64,000 bases of DNA from Alphaproteobacteria bacterium. GTDB taxonomy: Bacteria; Bacteroidota; Bacteroidia; Bacteroidales; FEN-979. Shown piece after piece: positions 9,963-20,031 of this stretch. The stretch covers positions 1 to 64,000 of the forward strand of contig SACF01000006.1 of assembly GCA_009928665.1 (NCBI GenBank). The letters run 5' to 3'. The position numbers and the translations under genes were made by a program. Every line of letters starts with the position of its first letter. Within the stretch, counting starts at the first letter, position 1. Below the pieces are notes generated by a model that was not told the origin of the DNA, searched no databases, and was given only the letters and a program-made list of their open reading frames with translations.

Positions 9963-10841
9963 TTATTTTCGCGTCACCACTTTGAAGTTGTCGAACAGCA
10001 GGGTCGATTTTTCGAGTCCGCTGTCTAAAAATGTGTATAAATATACCCGGAAGGTTTTCATTCCGGAATAAGCATTCAGGGTGGTCGTGAGGTCAATATA
10101 GATCTTTTTCCATGTGTCGTTGGTAGGGTTCAGGGTTATGATCGGACTTTGGTAAACCATAAGATCCGAATAGGTGAAAACGCCGACAATCATTGAATTC
10201 GAGATGTTAAAATTCAACTCCAGATATACGGTAGAGGCTGGAATGGCGTATTCTTCGTGCGACTGGCATTCAAAGAAATTATTGGCCGTATCGAGGACAA
10301 CCCAACCTGAATGGTTTCCCTCGAATGTATCCGGAGATCCCGGTGCGGTGAGGCGAATGGCGGTAAGGCTGCGGTCGGTGGTATCGAGCGACACCGAAAT
10401 GCTCTCAAAATCCTCCTTCCAGCTAAACAGGGTAGTGCTTTGGTAGGTGGTCTTTAAAACGCCCATCGACGAAGTACTGTCTTCGGTGAATGTCACTTCG
10501 CGGGTGATGGGACTGTAAAACTCATAAACAGTCCGGGTAGCTCCGATCCCGTCTCTTTTGATTCCCGGCCATATCATAACCTTGTGCTTCCCCTGGTAAA
10601 GTGCCGGCAGCTTCGCCGGCAACTCAAACGCGCCCATCGAATAATCGTCAATGTATACCCAGGCATCGGTGATCTGATGCGAAGCTGTGCCCTGTGCATA
10701 ATATTCGGTGCTCAGGTAAATGGAATCAATCTTCAGGTAAGCTGGAATCGTCTGATCACCCTTGAATTTTTCGCAGGAAGTGGCGCCGGTCAACAACAGG
10801 ATTAAAAGGAAAAAAGAGTTGAGCGTATTCCGTATTATCAT
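9963..10841 (-). CDS. Lipoprotein of unknown function
   Basis: A 292-residue predicted lipoprotein: hydrophobic N-terminus and lipobox ATSC with a Cys near residue 23. The ATG at 10841 is preferred to an upstream TTG two codons earlier. After the lipobox come a small beta-rich segment that includes a PAKLPALYQGKH-type peptide, then a C-terminal beta-sandwich-like region (about 145-292) resembling jelly-roll carbohydrate-binding modules in its strand pattern. That resemblance is an impression, not a family match. It sits between a Gfo/Idh oxidoreductase and a glycan-initiating transferase, suggesting a cell-surface role. Confidence 0.75.
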   Translation of the reverse strand: MIIRNTLNSFFLLILLLTGATSCEKFKGDQTIPAYLKIDSIYLSTEYYAQGTASHQITDAWVYIDDYSMGAFELPAKLPALYQGKHKVMIWPGIKRDGIGATRTVYEFYSPITREVTFTEDSTSSMGVLKTTYQSTTLFSWKEDFESISVSLDTTDRSLTAIRLTAPGSPDTFEGNHSGWVVLDTANNFFECQSHEEYAIPASTVYLELNFNISNSMIVGVFTYSDLMVYQSPIITLNPTNDTWKKIYIDLTTTLNAYSGMKTFRVYLYTFLDSGLEKSTLLFDNFKVVTRK

Positions 10842-10916
10842 AAACAAGAGGCTGATTGAAATTACGAACTCCTAAAGGCTAACGGAGCATTTTTCACGAT
10901 ATTGTTTATTTCTGAA

Positions 10917-10924
10917 CAAAAGTA
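10917..10924 (-). promoter_or_regulatory. -7 promoter element upstream of lipoprotein gene
   Basis: The minus strand reads TACTTTTG (TAnnTTTG), about 75 nt upstream of the ATG at 10841. No -33 TTG at proper spacing. It would allow the lipoprotein and sugar transferase genes to be transcribed separately from the upstream oxidoreductase. Confidence 0.4.
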
Positions 10925-10946
10925 ATGAACATTCCATTAATCACGT

Positions 10947-11939
10947 TCACAATATATTAGCAGAATTCTGTTGAATCTTGCTGATGATTTTATAGGCTAC
11001 TTCCAGTGCGCTGTAACCATCGATGATGGTCACCGAAGGCAGGGTATTATTTATGATGGAAAAATAAAAGCTCTCCAGTTCGGTTTTTATGGCATTGGTA
11101 GATTGAATGGGCGGCTTGTCGAAACTGATCTGCTTGGGATCCTTTCCCGGTCCGAAATCGAGAACAAAGGCTCCGGAGGCATCCTGCTGACCGGCATCCT
11201 GAATCCGTACCACTTCCAGTTCTTTCTTTAAAAAGTCAACAGATATATAGGCATCCCTTTGAAAAAAGCGCGATTTCCGCATGTTCTTCAACGAAATCCT
11301 GCTTGCAGTGAGATTAGCGACACACCCGTTGTTAAATTCAATCCGTGCATTTGCGATGTCGGGAGAATCACTGACCACTGCAACACCGCTGGCACTGATC
11401 TTCCGAATATTACTTTTAACGACACTTAAAACGATATCAATGTCGTGGATCATCAAATCGAGAATCACCGGAACATCGGTTCCCCTGGGATTGAACATCG
11501 ATAACCGGTGTGTCTCGATGAACATGGGACGGTTAAAATAGGGTTCCGCGGCAAGAAATGCGGGATTGAACCTTTCAACATGCCCAACCTGAACCTTGAC
11601 ATTTGCTTCTCCTGCTATTTTAATAAGCTCGCGAGCCTCCTCCAGACTTGTCACGATCGGTTTCTCGATGAAAACGTGACGGCATTTCTTCAAAGCCCTT
11701 GAGGCACACTCAAAATGGGAGATGGTCGGAGTTACGATATCCACAACATCCACAGCATCAATCAGTTCATCAATCGCCTTCCACCGTTTAATCCCGAACT
11801 CCTTCTCCGCCAGGGCGCTGTTGGTATCGTCCGGGTCAAAGAAACCGATGAGATCATACTTATCAATTTCCTTGATACACCGGATGTGGATTTTACCAAG
11901 GTGACCTGCTCCGAGAACGCCAATTTTCAACATGTTCAT
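10947..11939 (-). CDS. Gfo/Idh/MocA family oxidoreductase
   Basis: A 330-residue NAD(P)-dependent sugar dehydrogenase-like protein. The N-terminal Rossmann fold begins KIGVLGAGHLG with an acidic DPDD after beta-2, and the diagnostic EKP motif lies in HVFIEKPIV (near residue 93). The C-terminal alpha/beta substrate domain contains the conserved HDIDIV segment with a likely catalytic His. Members oxidise or reduce sugars and UDP-sugars; the substrate is unknown. Start could be the ATG at 11939 or the one at 11933; a TACCTTTG element at 11948-11955 leaves only a very short leader. Proximity to the glycan transferase suggests nucleotide-sugar metabolism. Confidence 0.88.
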   Translation of the reverse strand: MNMLKIGVLGAGHLGKIHIRCIKEIDKYDLIGFFDPDDTNSALAEKEFGIKRWKAIDELIDAVDVVDIVTPTISHFECASRALKKCRHVFIEKPIVTSLEEARELIKIAGEANVKVQVGHVERFNPAFLAAEPYFNRPMFIETHRLSMFNPRGTDVPVILDLMIHDIDIVLSVVKSNIRKISASGVAVVSDSPDIANARIEFNNGCVANLTASRISLKNMRKSRFFQRDAYISVDFLKKELEVVRIQDAGQQDASGAFVLDFGPGKDPKQISFDKPPIQSTNAIKTELESFYFSIINNTLPSVTIIDGYSALEVAYKIISKIQQNSANIL

Positions 11940-11947
11940 TTTTTCTG

Positions 11948-11955
11948 CAAAGGTA
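11948..11955 (-). promoter_or_regulatory. -7 promoter element for Gfo/Idh gene
   Basis: The minus strand reads TACCTTTG. Transcription would start near 11941, only a few nucleotides before the first ATG, so translation is nearly leaderless or starts at the second ATG (11933). No -33 TTG is visible. Confidence 0.45.
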
Positions 11956-12010
11956 GGTTTTTACCCGCTCTGAAATTATTAATTTCGTGAAAAATTTAAC
12001 ACGATACCGC

Positions 12011-12679
12011 ATGACTGTTAAAGTACCGATCGATTCTTACCGGCACCAGGGCCTCAGAAAATTATTGGTGCGTCAGATCCGGGAGAAAGGCATTTCCGAT
12101 CCTCGTGTCCTGGATGCCATGGAAAAGGTTCCCCGCCACTTCTTCTTTGATTCTTCGTTCCTCGAATATGCCTATGAGGATAAACCCTTCCCGATCGGAG
12201 CCGGACAAACGATTTCCCAGCCTTATACCGTTGCTTTTCAAACCAGCCTTCTCGAACTAAAGCCTAAGGAAAAGGTTCTGGAAATCGGTACAGGCTCAGG
12301 GTACCAGGCTTGCATCCTGGCCGAAATGGGCGCCCGGGTCTTTACCATCGAACGCCAGAAATCACTATTCGAAAAAACATCCAAACTGCTTCCCACGCTC
12401 GGATTTCCAACCATCAAAACCTTTTATGGTGACGGATATCAGGGATTACCGGCTTTTGCTCCTTTCGATAAGATTTTAGTTACCGCTGCAGCGCCTTATA
12501 CTCCCGAACAACTTCTCCTGCAACTCCGGCCCGGAGGGATCCTCGTTATTCCGGTCGGCCCGTCGGATGTACAAACTATGACTTCAGTGACCCGGATTTC
12601 TGAGACTGATTATGAAACCCGCGAACACGGGGCATTCCGATTCGTACCGATGCTCGAAAACAAGGCCAAGGAAAAGTGA
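12011..12679 (+). CDS. pcm: Protein-L-isoaspartate O-methyltransferase
   Basis: A 222-residue class I SAM methyltransferase that repairs isoaspartyl residues in damaged proteins. The family signature is clear: DAMEKVPRHFF, a PIGAGQTISQPYTVAF substrate segment, and SAM-binding VLEIGTGSGYQACILA. The later post-I strand FDKILVTAAAP and LRPGGILVIPVG are also typical. The ATG at 12011 (MTVKVPIDSYRHQGLRK) is chosen over a GTG eight codons upstream because the family starts just before the SYRHxGLR motif and ATG is the better codon. It ends 8 bp from the convergent ccmF-like gene. Confidence 0.92.
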   Translation: MTVKVPIDSYRHQGLRKLLVRQIREKGISDPRVLDAMEKVPRHFFFDSSFLEYAYEDKPFPIGAGQTISQPYTVAFQTSLLELKPKEKVLEIGTGSGYQACILAEMGARVFTIERQKSLFEKTSKLLPTLGFPTIKTFYGDGYQGLPAFAPFDKILVTAAAPYTPEQLLLQLRPGGILVIPVGPSDVQTMTSVTRISETDYETREHGAFRFVPMLENKAKEK

Positions 12680-12687
12680 GAACCGGT

Positions 12688-14748
12688 CTAACGGCCTGTG
12701 ACCAGCCACAGCCGCCGCGCCCGCCGGTACAAAGAGAATGCAAACCCGATGATCATAGCTAAACACCCGATCCACAAAATATTGATATTCGGGTTCATGA
12801 TGGTCTTTATCACGATATAATCCGGTTCCCTTGATACCGCCGAAATATAGGAGTAATAATCACGGGTTAAAAAATGACGGGTATCCGGATTATAAACCGC
12901 TCCCATCCTTGGATGGACATTCACAGATGGATAGAGTGAAAATGCTTTTTGAAACTGACCGTTCTTAAATCTTAAAAAATCCACCTGGTAAACCGTGGTA
13001 TTACCCGCGATCCTTTGTGAAACGTAAGAAACATAAAAACGGTTCATGTAAAGGGTATCATTTCGCATCAAGACAAGGTTCTCGGCATTTCTTTGATCAT
13101 CCCCCAGGTCGTACCGGGAGGTATTGGACGAAATGGTCTCGGAGTTAAGAAACGTCAGTACCGTTCCTGTCAGGAAGATAACAAAACCGGCATGGGTGAT
13201 TATGGCCCCGTAATTTACCGGTTTGGTCTTGCTGAAAAACAGTTTATTCATCAATGCGAAAAATGCGGTGATCGCAAAGAAGATCAGGATTGCCATATTC
13301 AACTGACGAAGAACACCCGAAAAAAATATGAGGGTCGTAAGGATCGCCGAGAGCGACATGGGCATCCACATCCTGCGCCAGAGGGTTCCCGGTCGATTCG
13401 ACTGATAGTTCAGAACCTGGCTGAATGCAATGAATCCTGCAATCAGGATCGCGAAAGGAGTTTGCCATTTATTATAGAAACCGACTGAATCGACCGGGGG
13501 GGCGAAGCTGGTCCCCAACAAGCTGTTGAAAACCGGGATGGAAGTCGTGAAAATGATCTGAAATGCAGCCAGGGTGATCACAACCGAACCAATGAACATC
13601 CAGAACTCCCGCGACCATAACAAATCCTTCCTCGATTTATGGATTCTCCTAAGGTTGTACCCTATAATCACAACGGTAAAGAAAAAGAAGGTCAGGAGAA
13701 AGAGGAGCAACTGCAGGGTCATTCCGTTATCGCCAAATGAATGTGCAGAGGTGTCGCCCAGCACCCCGCTGCGGGTCAGGAAACTTGCATAAAGAACCAG
13801 AACATACGATAGCATGAGCGCCATGTAAGAAGCGGGAAGCGCATAATTCTGGCGGCGCGCGATGAGCAGAAAATGGAGGCCGGCCAACAGCGTCAACCAG
13901 GGAACCAGCGAACTGTTCTCCACCGGATCCCAGGTCCAGAAGCCTCCGAAAGTCAGGGATACGTATGCCCAGGCTCCGCCAAGCAGAATACCTGCGCCCA
14001 GGAACAAGAGCGAAGCAAGCGACCATGGAATGGCACGACTCACCCAGCTGTAGTAATCTTTTTTCATCAGCGAGGCCGCTGCATAGGCAAAAGGTACCAG
14101 GGCAAGCGCGTACCCGAGGAATAGCACCGGGGGATGAATAGTCATCCAAATATTCTCCAACAACGGATTTAATCCATTCCCGTCAGAAATCATCGATAAA
14201 TAATTGGGAAGTGCAAAAATGGTCCCGTCCACCGATTCCATGGTTTCACGAAGCAACAAAAACGGGCTCGATCCAATCTTTATACCGAAAAACTGAACTC
14301 CCAACAACATCGATGTGAGAAATGCCTGGGATATCGAAACAACCGCCATGACAGGTTTTTCCCAATCACGGGAAATGAACAGGATTACGATTCCGGCCAG
14401 TGCCTGCCAAACGGCCCATACCAGAAAACTCCCCTCCTGCCCTGCCCAGAAACAGGAAATGATATACCTTACCGGAAGTTCCGTCGAGGAATACTGCCAC
14501 ACATAAGAATATTCAAAATAGTGCCTGAAAATCAGAAAATAAAGAACCACTCCGACACCAATCAGGGCAATGGTATGCAGAAAATAAAGAACACGTACTT
14601 TCCGGGTCGAAAGATACTTTCCCGGTTTCCCGAAAAATCCGTAAAGGTATCCCCCCGCGGCAAGAATCGCCGCAATAAAACTGACCCAGACCAATATCTT
14701 ACCCAGAAACCCCGGTATAAGATGTTCTCCTGCATATGCAATTTCCAT
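12688..14748 (-). CDS. ccmF: CcmF-like cytochrome c biogenesis protein
   Basis: A 686-residue polytopic membrane protein of the haem-handling superfamily. The N-terminal half contains GQEGSFLVWA and the tryptophan-rich WWD signature GGFWTWDPVENSSLVPWL (about residues 250-270), which binds haem, with nearby conserved His residues. There are more than a dozen hydrophobic segments and a soluble periplasmic portion between the last two. CcmF delivers haem to apocytochrome c. The ATG at 14748 is used rather than a TTG seven codons upstream. Other ccm genes are not in this window. The gene is convergent with pcm. Confidence 0.87.
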   Translation of the reverse strand: MEIAYAGEHLIPGFLGKILVWVSFIAAILAAGGYLYGFFGKPGKYLSTRKVRVLYFLHTIALIGVGVVLYFLIFRHYFEYSYVWQYSSTELPVRYIISCFWAGQEGSFLVWAVWQALAGIVILFISRDWEKPVMAVVSISQAFLTSMLLGVQFFGIKIGSSPFLLLRETMESVDGTIFALPNYLSMISDGNGLNPLLENIWMTIHPPVLFLGYALALVPFAYAAASLMKKDYYSWVSRAIPWSLASLLFLGAGILLGGAWAYVSLTFGGFWTWDPVENSSLVPWLTLLAGLHFLLIARRQNYALPASYMALMLSYVLVLYASFLTRSGVLGDTSAHSFGDNGMTLQLLLFLLTFFFFTVVIIGYNLRRIHKSRKDLLWSREFWMFIGSVVITLAAFQIIFTTSIPVFNSLLGTSFAPPVDSVGFYNKWQTPFAILIAGFIAFSQVLNYQSNRPGTLWRRMWMPMSLSAILTTLIFFSGVLRQLNMAILIFFAITAFFALMNKLFFSKTKPVNYGAIITHAGFVIFLTGTVLTFLNSETISSNTSRYDLGDDQRNAENLVLMRNDTLYMNRFYVSYVSQRIAGNTTVYQVDFLRFKNGQFQKAFSLYPSVNVHPRMGAVYNPDTRHFLTRDYYSYISAVSREPDYIVIKTIMNPNINILWIGCLAMIIGFAFSLYRRARRLWLVTGR

Positions 14749-14942
14749 GAAAAATAATTTTATATGCAAATCTACACATAATTACCTTGAAAAACGGACT
14801 GCAAATATCAGCCTCCCCATCCTGCTCATTTTCAATGATGTTTTAAAATGTTATTAAAAAATAATAAATTATTGCAGTTTTGATGCCATCAGGGGTTTGA
14901 ATCACTAAGGGATTTCTCTTATATTCGCTTAAATTTTGTAAC

Positions 14943-15689
14943 ATGGTCAAAATAGGTCTGATCGGCGGCTCCGGGCTTGAAAAACTAAATCTTTTCTCCG
15001 ATACCCGGGAGCTTACGGCTAACACAAAATATGGCAACCCAAGTTCTCCGTTTTACTCAGGCTTTATAGGTAATTGCGAGGTATTTATTCTTTCCCGTCA
15101 TGGTCGGGACCATTCCATAACCCCGGGAGGCGTCAACAACCGGGCAAACATATCCGCCTTAAAAGAATTTGGATGCCGGTATATTCTGACTACTACAGCC
15201 TGCGGAAGCCTGCGCGAAGAAATCAAAAGGGGAGATCTGGTAATCCTTGATCAATTCCTCGATTTTACCAGACACCGGATAAATACTTTTTACGACCATT
15301 TTGAAAATGGTAATGTTGTCCATACTGCCATGGCCAACCCGTTTTCAGAAATGCTTCGCGACAAACTGACAGCCGGCTGTGAATCGTTGGGGCTTTCCTT
15401 TCACAAAACCGGAACCATTGTTACCATCGAAGGCCCCCGCTTTTCTACCCGTGCTGAATCTCAAATGTTCCGAGTTCTTGGTGCAGATGTGGTCAACATG
15501 AGCATTGCTCCGGAAGCAAGCCTTGCCAATGAGGCCGGGATCCCTTATGCCTCAGTTGCATTGTCGACCGATTACGACTCTTGGAAACATGATGAAGCAC
15601 CCGTGACCTGGGAAGATGTTTCTAAGGTCTTTAATGAAAATGTAAAACGTGTCACATCGCTGCTTGTTCATGTTTTAATGAATTTTTAG
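14943..15689 (+). CDS. 5'-methylthioadenosine phosphorylase / purine nucleoside phosphorylase family
   Basis: A 248-residue MTAP-type phosphorylase. It begins with IGLIGGSGLEK, has the phosphate-binding SRHGRDHSITP segment, TTTACGSL, the family-defining GPRFSTRAESQMFR motif (about residues 160-173) and NMSIAPEASLANEAGIPYA. It would phosphorolyse methylthioadenosine, the by-product of aminopropyl transfer, to adenine and methylthioribose-1-phosphate. Substrate choice within the family (MTA versus inosine/guanosine) is not certain. Located 12 bp upstream of a TPR gene. Confidence 0.88.
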   Translation: MVKIGLIGGSGLEKLNLFSDTRELTANTKYGNPSSPFYSGFIGNCEVFILSRHGRDHSITPGGVNNRANISALKEFGCRYILTTTACGSLREEIKRGDLVILDQFLDFTRHRINTFYDHFENGNVVHTAMANPFSEMLRDKLTAGCESLGLSFHKTGTIVTIEGPRFSTRAESQMFRVLGADVVNMSIAPEASLANEAGIPYASVALSTDYDSWKHDEAPVTWEDVSKVFNENVKRVTSLLVHVLMNF

Positions 15690-15691
15690 CG

Positions 15692-15699
15692 TAATTTTG
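15692..15699 (+). promoter_or_regulatory. -7 element overlapping the TPR gene start
   Basis: The sequence TAATTTTG matches TAnnTTTG and lies only 2 nt before the ATG at 15702, so transcripts initiated here would begin at or just after the first ATG, close to the second ATG (15705). No -33 element is visible, so this may be coincidental. Confidence 0.3.
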
Positions 15700-15701
15700 A
15701 A

Positions 15702-17396
15702 ATGATGAGACCAGTTATATTATCGTTGCTGAGTTTGTTGATTACCGGACTACTTTGGGGACAGTATCCGGGGAATCCGGCTCCTTCAGTTCCGTTAATG
15801 AGCCAGCCCCAATTTCAATCTGTCGAACGTTCGGTCAACAACCTCCCAATCATCAGTGAACCCCGGTCATCCATCGAGAAAGCGATGGGCTGGACCTTAC
15901 TGGATGACGGAAAGTGGGTTTCGGAAGAAAACAGACTTTTATACAGTAAATCTGATTATAACCGTTCCGGAAAGACCTATTACAAGTTGGGAAGAGAAAA
16001 TTTTGAACTGCTTGAAATGAGGGATGTGACATATGAAAATGAACAATACGCCGTCCTGATCATCAAATTCAAGACCGGATACTATGAATTTCCGATTCTC
16101 ATGGAAAGTTGGCACTACCAAAAGGGATTATCCTATTTCGTGTTCAAAGCATCGAAACTGGCCGAGATCTTACCCGAAAAAATGGAATTCAACAAACCCT
16201 ATATCACCAACATGGAGGTCGTTTGCAGTGGTACCATGATCAATTATAACAAAAATACCTTTACCTCCAACATTGCTTACGATATACAAAAAACGCTGAC
16301 TGATAAAACCATTGCTTCCCATAACCTTTTAATCGGTTTCTGGCCGGTCCAATCCGGAGGTCAAACCCTGGTCCGTTTCCGCCTTATCCAGGTTATGAAT
16401 AAAAAAAAGTTTTACACACCTTATCTTGAATTAAAGAACCGGGACAAGATATTCAGGTCAACCTATTACGAAACCGAGTACAACACCTTTCAAAGTTTTA
16501 TCAGGTTCAGTGGCGGTCCTGTTCCCATTCAGCAATACACGGGGATTCCTCAGACGGCCGATGATTACTACCGCCGTGGAGTTTCCAATTATGGTACCGG
16601 CAATTATGCGCAGTCGGTCTTTGACCTTACAGAAGCTGCAAAATATCCTCCCTACACCGATTTCTTTCTTACCTATGCTTACCGCGGCAACGCCCGGCAC
16701 AAAATGGGAGATGCCACAGGCGCCATGCAGGATTTCGACCATGCAGTCATGCTTAAACCCTCCGACCAAAGCTACTATACTTCATGGCTCACTGCGATTT
16801 ACAACCGCGGAGTTGCCCGGTACTACCTCAAGGATCTGAATGGTGCATGTCAGGATTGGAATACTGCCCTTCAATTCGGCTATAAAGATGTCGAAAATGA
16901 AAAAGCACTGAAAGAGTACTGCCGGAATTATAATTACAGGGGTCCGTCGATGAATTTTACGACGGTCAGCAGTGTCCCTGCCACCAGCAGCTACAACAGC
17001 GCACCCGGTATTCAGGATGATTATTACAAGGTTTATTGGGATGGGGTCTGGAAATATGAAAACGGAAACTATACAGAGGCTATCCGGAGTTTTAACCGTG
17101 CCCTTGAGCTTAAACCACAGTCATCCGGTTTAATGGGCATCTACTCCTACCGGGGTAATTGTAAACTCAAGCTTGCTGATTACAACGGTGCAATCCTCGA
17201 TTTCGATTATGCTTTGGGTCTTTCTACAACGCAGGTTACCGACAACAATACCCTCAAATCGATTTATTACAACAGGGGATTGGCCAATTTTTTCCTTGGA
17301 AATACTGCCATCTCCTGCAGTGATTTTCAAAAATCATTGAATGCCGGGATGAATGACCCCCAATCGGTAGGTTTTATCCGACAGGTTTGTAAGTAA
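15702..17396 (+). CDS. Secreted TPR-repeat protein
   Basis: A 564-residue protein with an N-terminal signal peptide (hydrophobic residues 5-20, ending GLLWGQ). Residues ~60-285 form a unique domain without a recognised family. Two TPR blocks follow, about 290-410 and 445-560, each opening with a DDYY sequence and containing paired helices of the YRGNxKxKxGDxxGAxxDFDxA type; the blocks look like a duplication. A Ser/Thr/Pro linker separates them. TPRs mediate protein contacts, so it may be a periplasmic scaffold. The stop codon abuts that of the convergent barrel-SPOR gene with no spacing. Confidence 0.8.
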   Translation: MMRPVILSLLSLLITGLLWGQYPGNPAPSVPLMSQPQFQSVERSVNNLPIISEPRSSIEKAMGWTLLDDGKWVSEENRLLYSKSDYNRSGKTYYKLGRENFELLEMRDVTYENEQYAVLIIKFKTGYYEFPILMESWHYQKGLSYFVFKASKLAEILPEKMEFNKPYITNMEVVCSGTMINYNKNTFTSNIAYDIQKTLTDKTIASHNLLIGFWPVQSGGQTLVRFRLIQVMNKKKFYTPYLELKNRDKIFRSTYYETEYNTFQSFIRFSGGPVPIQQYTGIPQTADDYYRRGVSNYGTGNYAQSVFDLTEAAKYPPYTDFFLTYAYRGNARHKMGDATGAMQDFDHAVMLKPSDQSYYTSWLTAIYNRGVARYYLKDLNGACQDWNTALQFGYKDVENEKALKEYCRNYNYRGPSMNFTTVSSVPATSSYNSAPGIQDDYYKVYWDGVWKYENGNYTEAIRSFNRALELKPQSSGLMGIYSYRGNCKLKLADYNGAILDFDYALGLSTTQVTDNNTLKSIYYNRGLANFFLGNTAISCSDFQKSLNAGMNDPQSVGFIRQVCK

Positions 17397-18491
17397 TCAT
17401 TCGGCGATTACCGTATGGTGCCTGACCCCGTCCTTGTATGCTACGATAAAAGCATCATGGATACCTTTCTGCAACATTTCATCCCGAAGCGCTTTTGCTG
17501 ATTGAATATCCCTGTAGTTACCAACGAGGTACCGTGAAAGGGTTCCCTCCTGCTCGCGACGAACCTCCCGACCAATCTTATAACGTTTACGGATCCACTC
17601 AGCGCTGTAGTTGTGTTTGTCAAACGCAAAAATTTGCACCACGTAGTCATAATCCTCCTGCGCATACGATTGCTGCACAGGAACAGGTGGTTCCGCCTGA
17701 GGTGTCCTGACCGGCTCCGGTTGCTGGTAGGTGACCGGATAAACCGGATACCGGTAATCAAGCACATTCAGATTTTCTTTCTGATGCTTTCCCTTCCCTC
17801 CGACCCGCAGGGAAATTCCAACTGCAAGATAATCGACCATGTCGAATTTATATCCCCCGATTGTATTGTCGAGCTGGTCAGAAAGGTAGGAGCGCCAGGT
17901 CCACTCCACATTTGCCTGTATCTTTTCACTGATCTTGAAAATAGCCCCTACTCCAACGGGTAAAACGAGAGAAGAATGAAAATTCTTTAAAGGATTGTCT
18001 GTGGAAAGGGAATCATAGTTGTATACCTTATTCAACAGTTTCGAGTACCAACCCGAGTACCCGACACCGACTGTTCCGTAAATAAAAAACCTCCTTTCAG
18101 GTTTACCCGGAGAGAATAAATTAAAAAAGTTAACTGTTCCATTTACATTGGCTTCAATGAAAATCCCCGTGAAGGACTCTTCAATGGTTTTTCCTTCTTT
18201 TTCAACCATTTTCGATCCGTTGAGCCCTCCCGGTAACAACTGGATCCGTAAACCGAAAATATCATCAAAGTGATACTGCAGGAAAAGGCTTCCCGCAAGG
18301 CTCACATTTTTATTAGGCAGGAACGACTTGGTGCGGAGATCGCCATAGTAAAAGTCGGGTCCTAAATTAATTCCCAGATACCACCGCTTGGCAAATGGCG
18401 ACATTTTAGTGGTTCCGGCACTCTGTGAAAAACCATATCCGGAAATCAAAAAAAACAAAATCAATAACCGGATCGGGAAGATCTTTTTCAC
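17397..18491 (-). CDS. Outer-membrane beta-barrel protein with C-terminal SPOR domain
   Basis: A 364-residue exported protein. A GTG start at 18491 gives a clean signal peptide (MKKIFPIRLLILFFLISGYGFSQ region); the open frame extends two codons upstream to TTG. Residues ~30-255 show alternating amphipathic strands and GxNLGPDFYYGD/VGVGYSG features of small outer-membrane barrels. A proline-rich linker (about 265-285) joins a C-terminal SPOR-like domain beginning YDYVVQIFAF and ending DAFIVAYKDG. SPOR domains bind denuded peptidoglycan glycan strands, so the protein probably tethers the outer membrane to the wall. Its 3' end abuts the TPR gene. Confidence 0.8.
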   Translation of the reverse strand: MKKIFPIRLLILFFLISGYGFSQSAGTTKMSPFAKRWYLGINLGPDFYYGDLRTKSFLPNKNVSLAGSLFLQYHFDDIFGLRIQLLPGGLNGSKMVEKEGKTIEESFTGIFIEANVNGTVNFFNLFSPGKPERRFFIYGTVGVGYSGWYSKLLNKVYNYDSLSTDNPLKNFHSSLVLPVGVGAIFKISEKIQANVEWTWRSYLSDQLDNTIGGYKFDMVDYLAVGISLRVGGKGKHQKENLNVLDYRYPVYPVTYQQPEPVRTPQAEPPVPVQQSYAQEDYDYVVQIFAFDKHNYSAEWIRKRYKIGREVRREQEGTLSRYLVGNYRDIQSAKALRDEMLQKGIHDAFIVAYKDGVRHHTVIAE

Positions 18492-18519
18492 AAACAAAAA
18501 TTAGGTACTGTCGCAGGTT

Positions 18520-18527
18520 CAAATATA
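18520..18527 (-). promoter_or_regulatory. -7 promoter element for barrel-SPOR gene
   Basis: The minus strand reads TATATTTG (TAnnTTTG), 28 nt upstream of the GTG at 18491. A -33 TTG is not found at standard spacing. Confidence 0.45.
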
Positions 18528-18585
18528 TTATCTTATAGCAATATATTCTAATCCTCCGTTCTTTTTATTTCAACATCTTTATTAA

Positions 18586-18620
18586 CAGAAAAATAATGCC
18601 CGGACTTTACAAGCCCGGGC
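18586..18620 (-). terminator. Rho-independent terminator of enolase gene
   Basis: On the minus strand a GCCCGG...CCGGGC hairpin (18598-18620, 11-nt loop) is followed by ATTATTTTTCTG. It starts 29 bp downstream of the enolase stop. Confidence 0.8.
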
Positions 18621-18649
18621 AACCATGATTTTTGATTTTATTTTGGAGG

Positions 18650-19957
<1,308 letters not shown>

Positions 19958-19963
19958 TTAATA

Positions 19964-20003
19964 CAGAACAGAAAAAGGATAACAAGAATCCCCGTTATCC
20001 TTT
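19964..20003 (-). terminator. Terminator of the 33-gene ribosomal protein cluster
   Basis: On the minus strand a perfect 10-bp stem AAAGGATAAC/GTTATCCTTT (19974-20003, 10-nt loop) is followed by a T-rich tract (19964-19973). It lies 28 bp after the rplQ stop and ends the long ribosomal transcription unit. Confidence 0.85.
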
Positions 20004-20031
20004 CAGAAATCATTAATTCGTGGTTTCAGAA

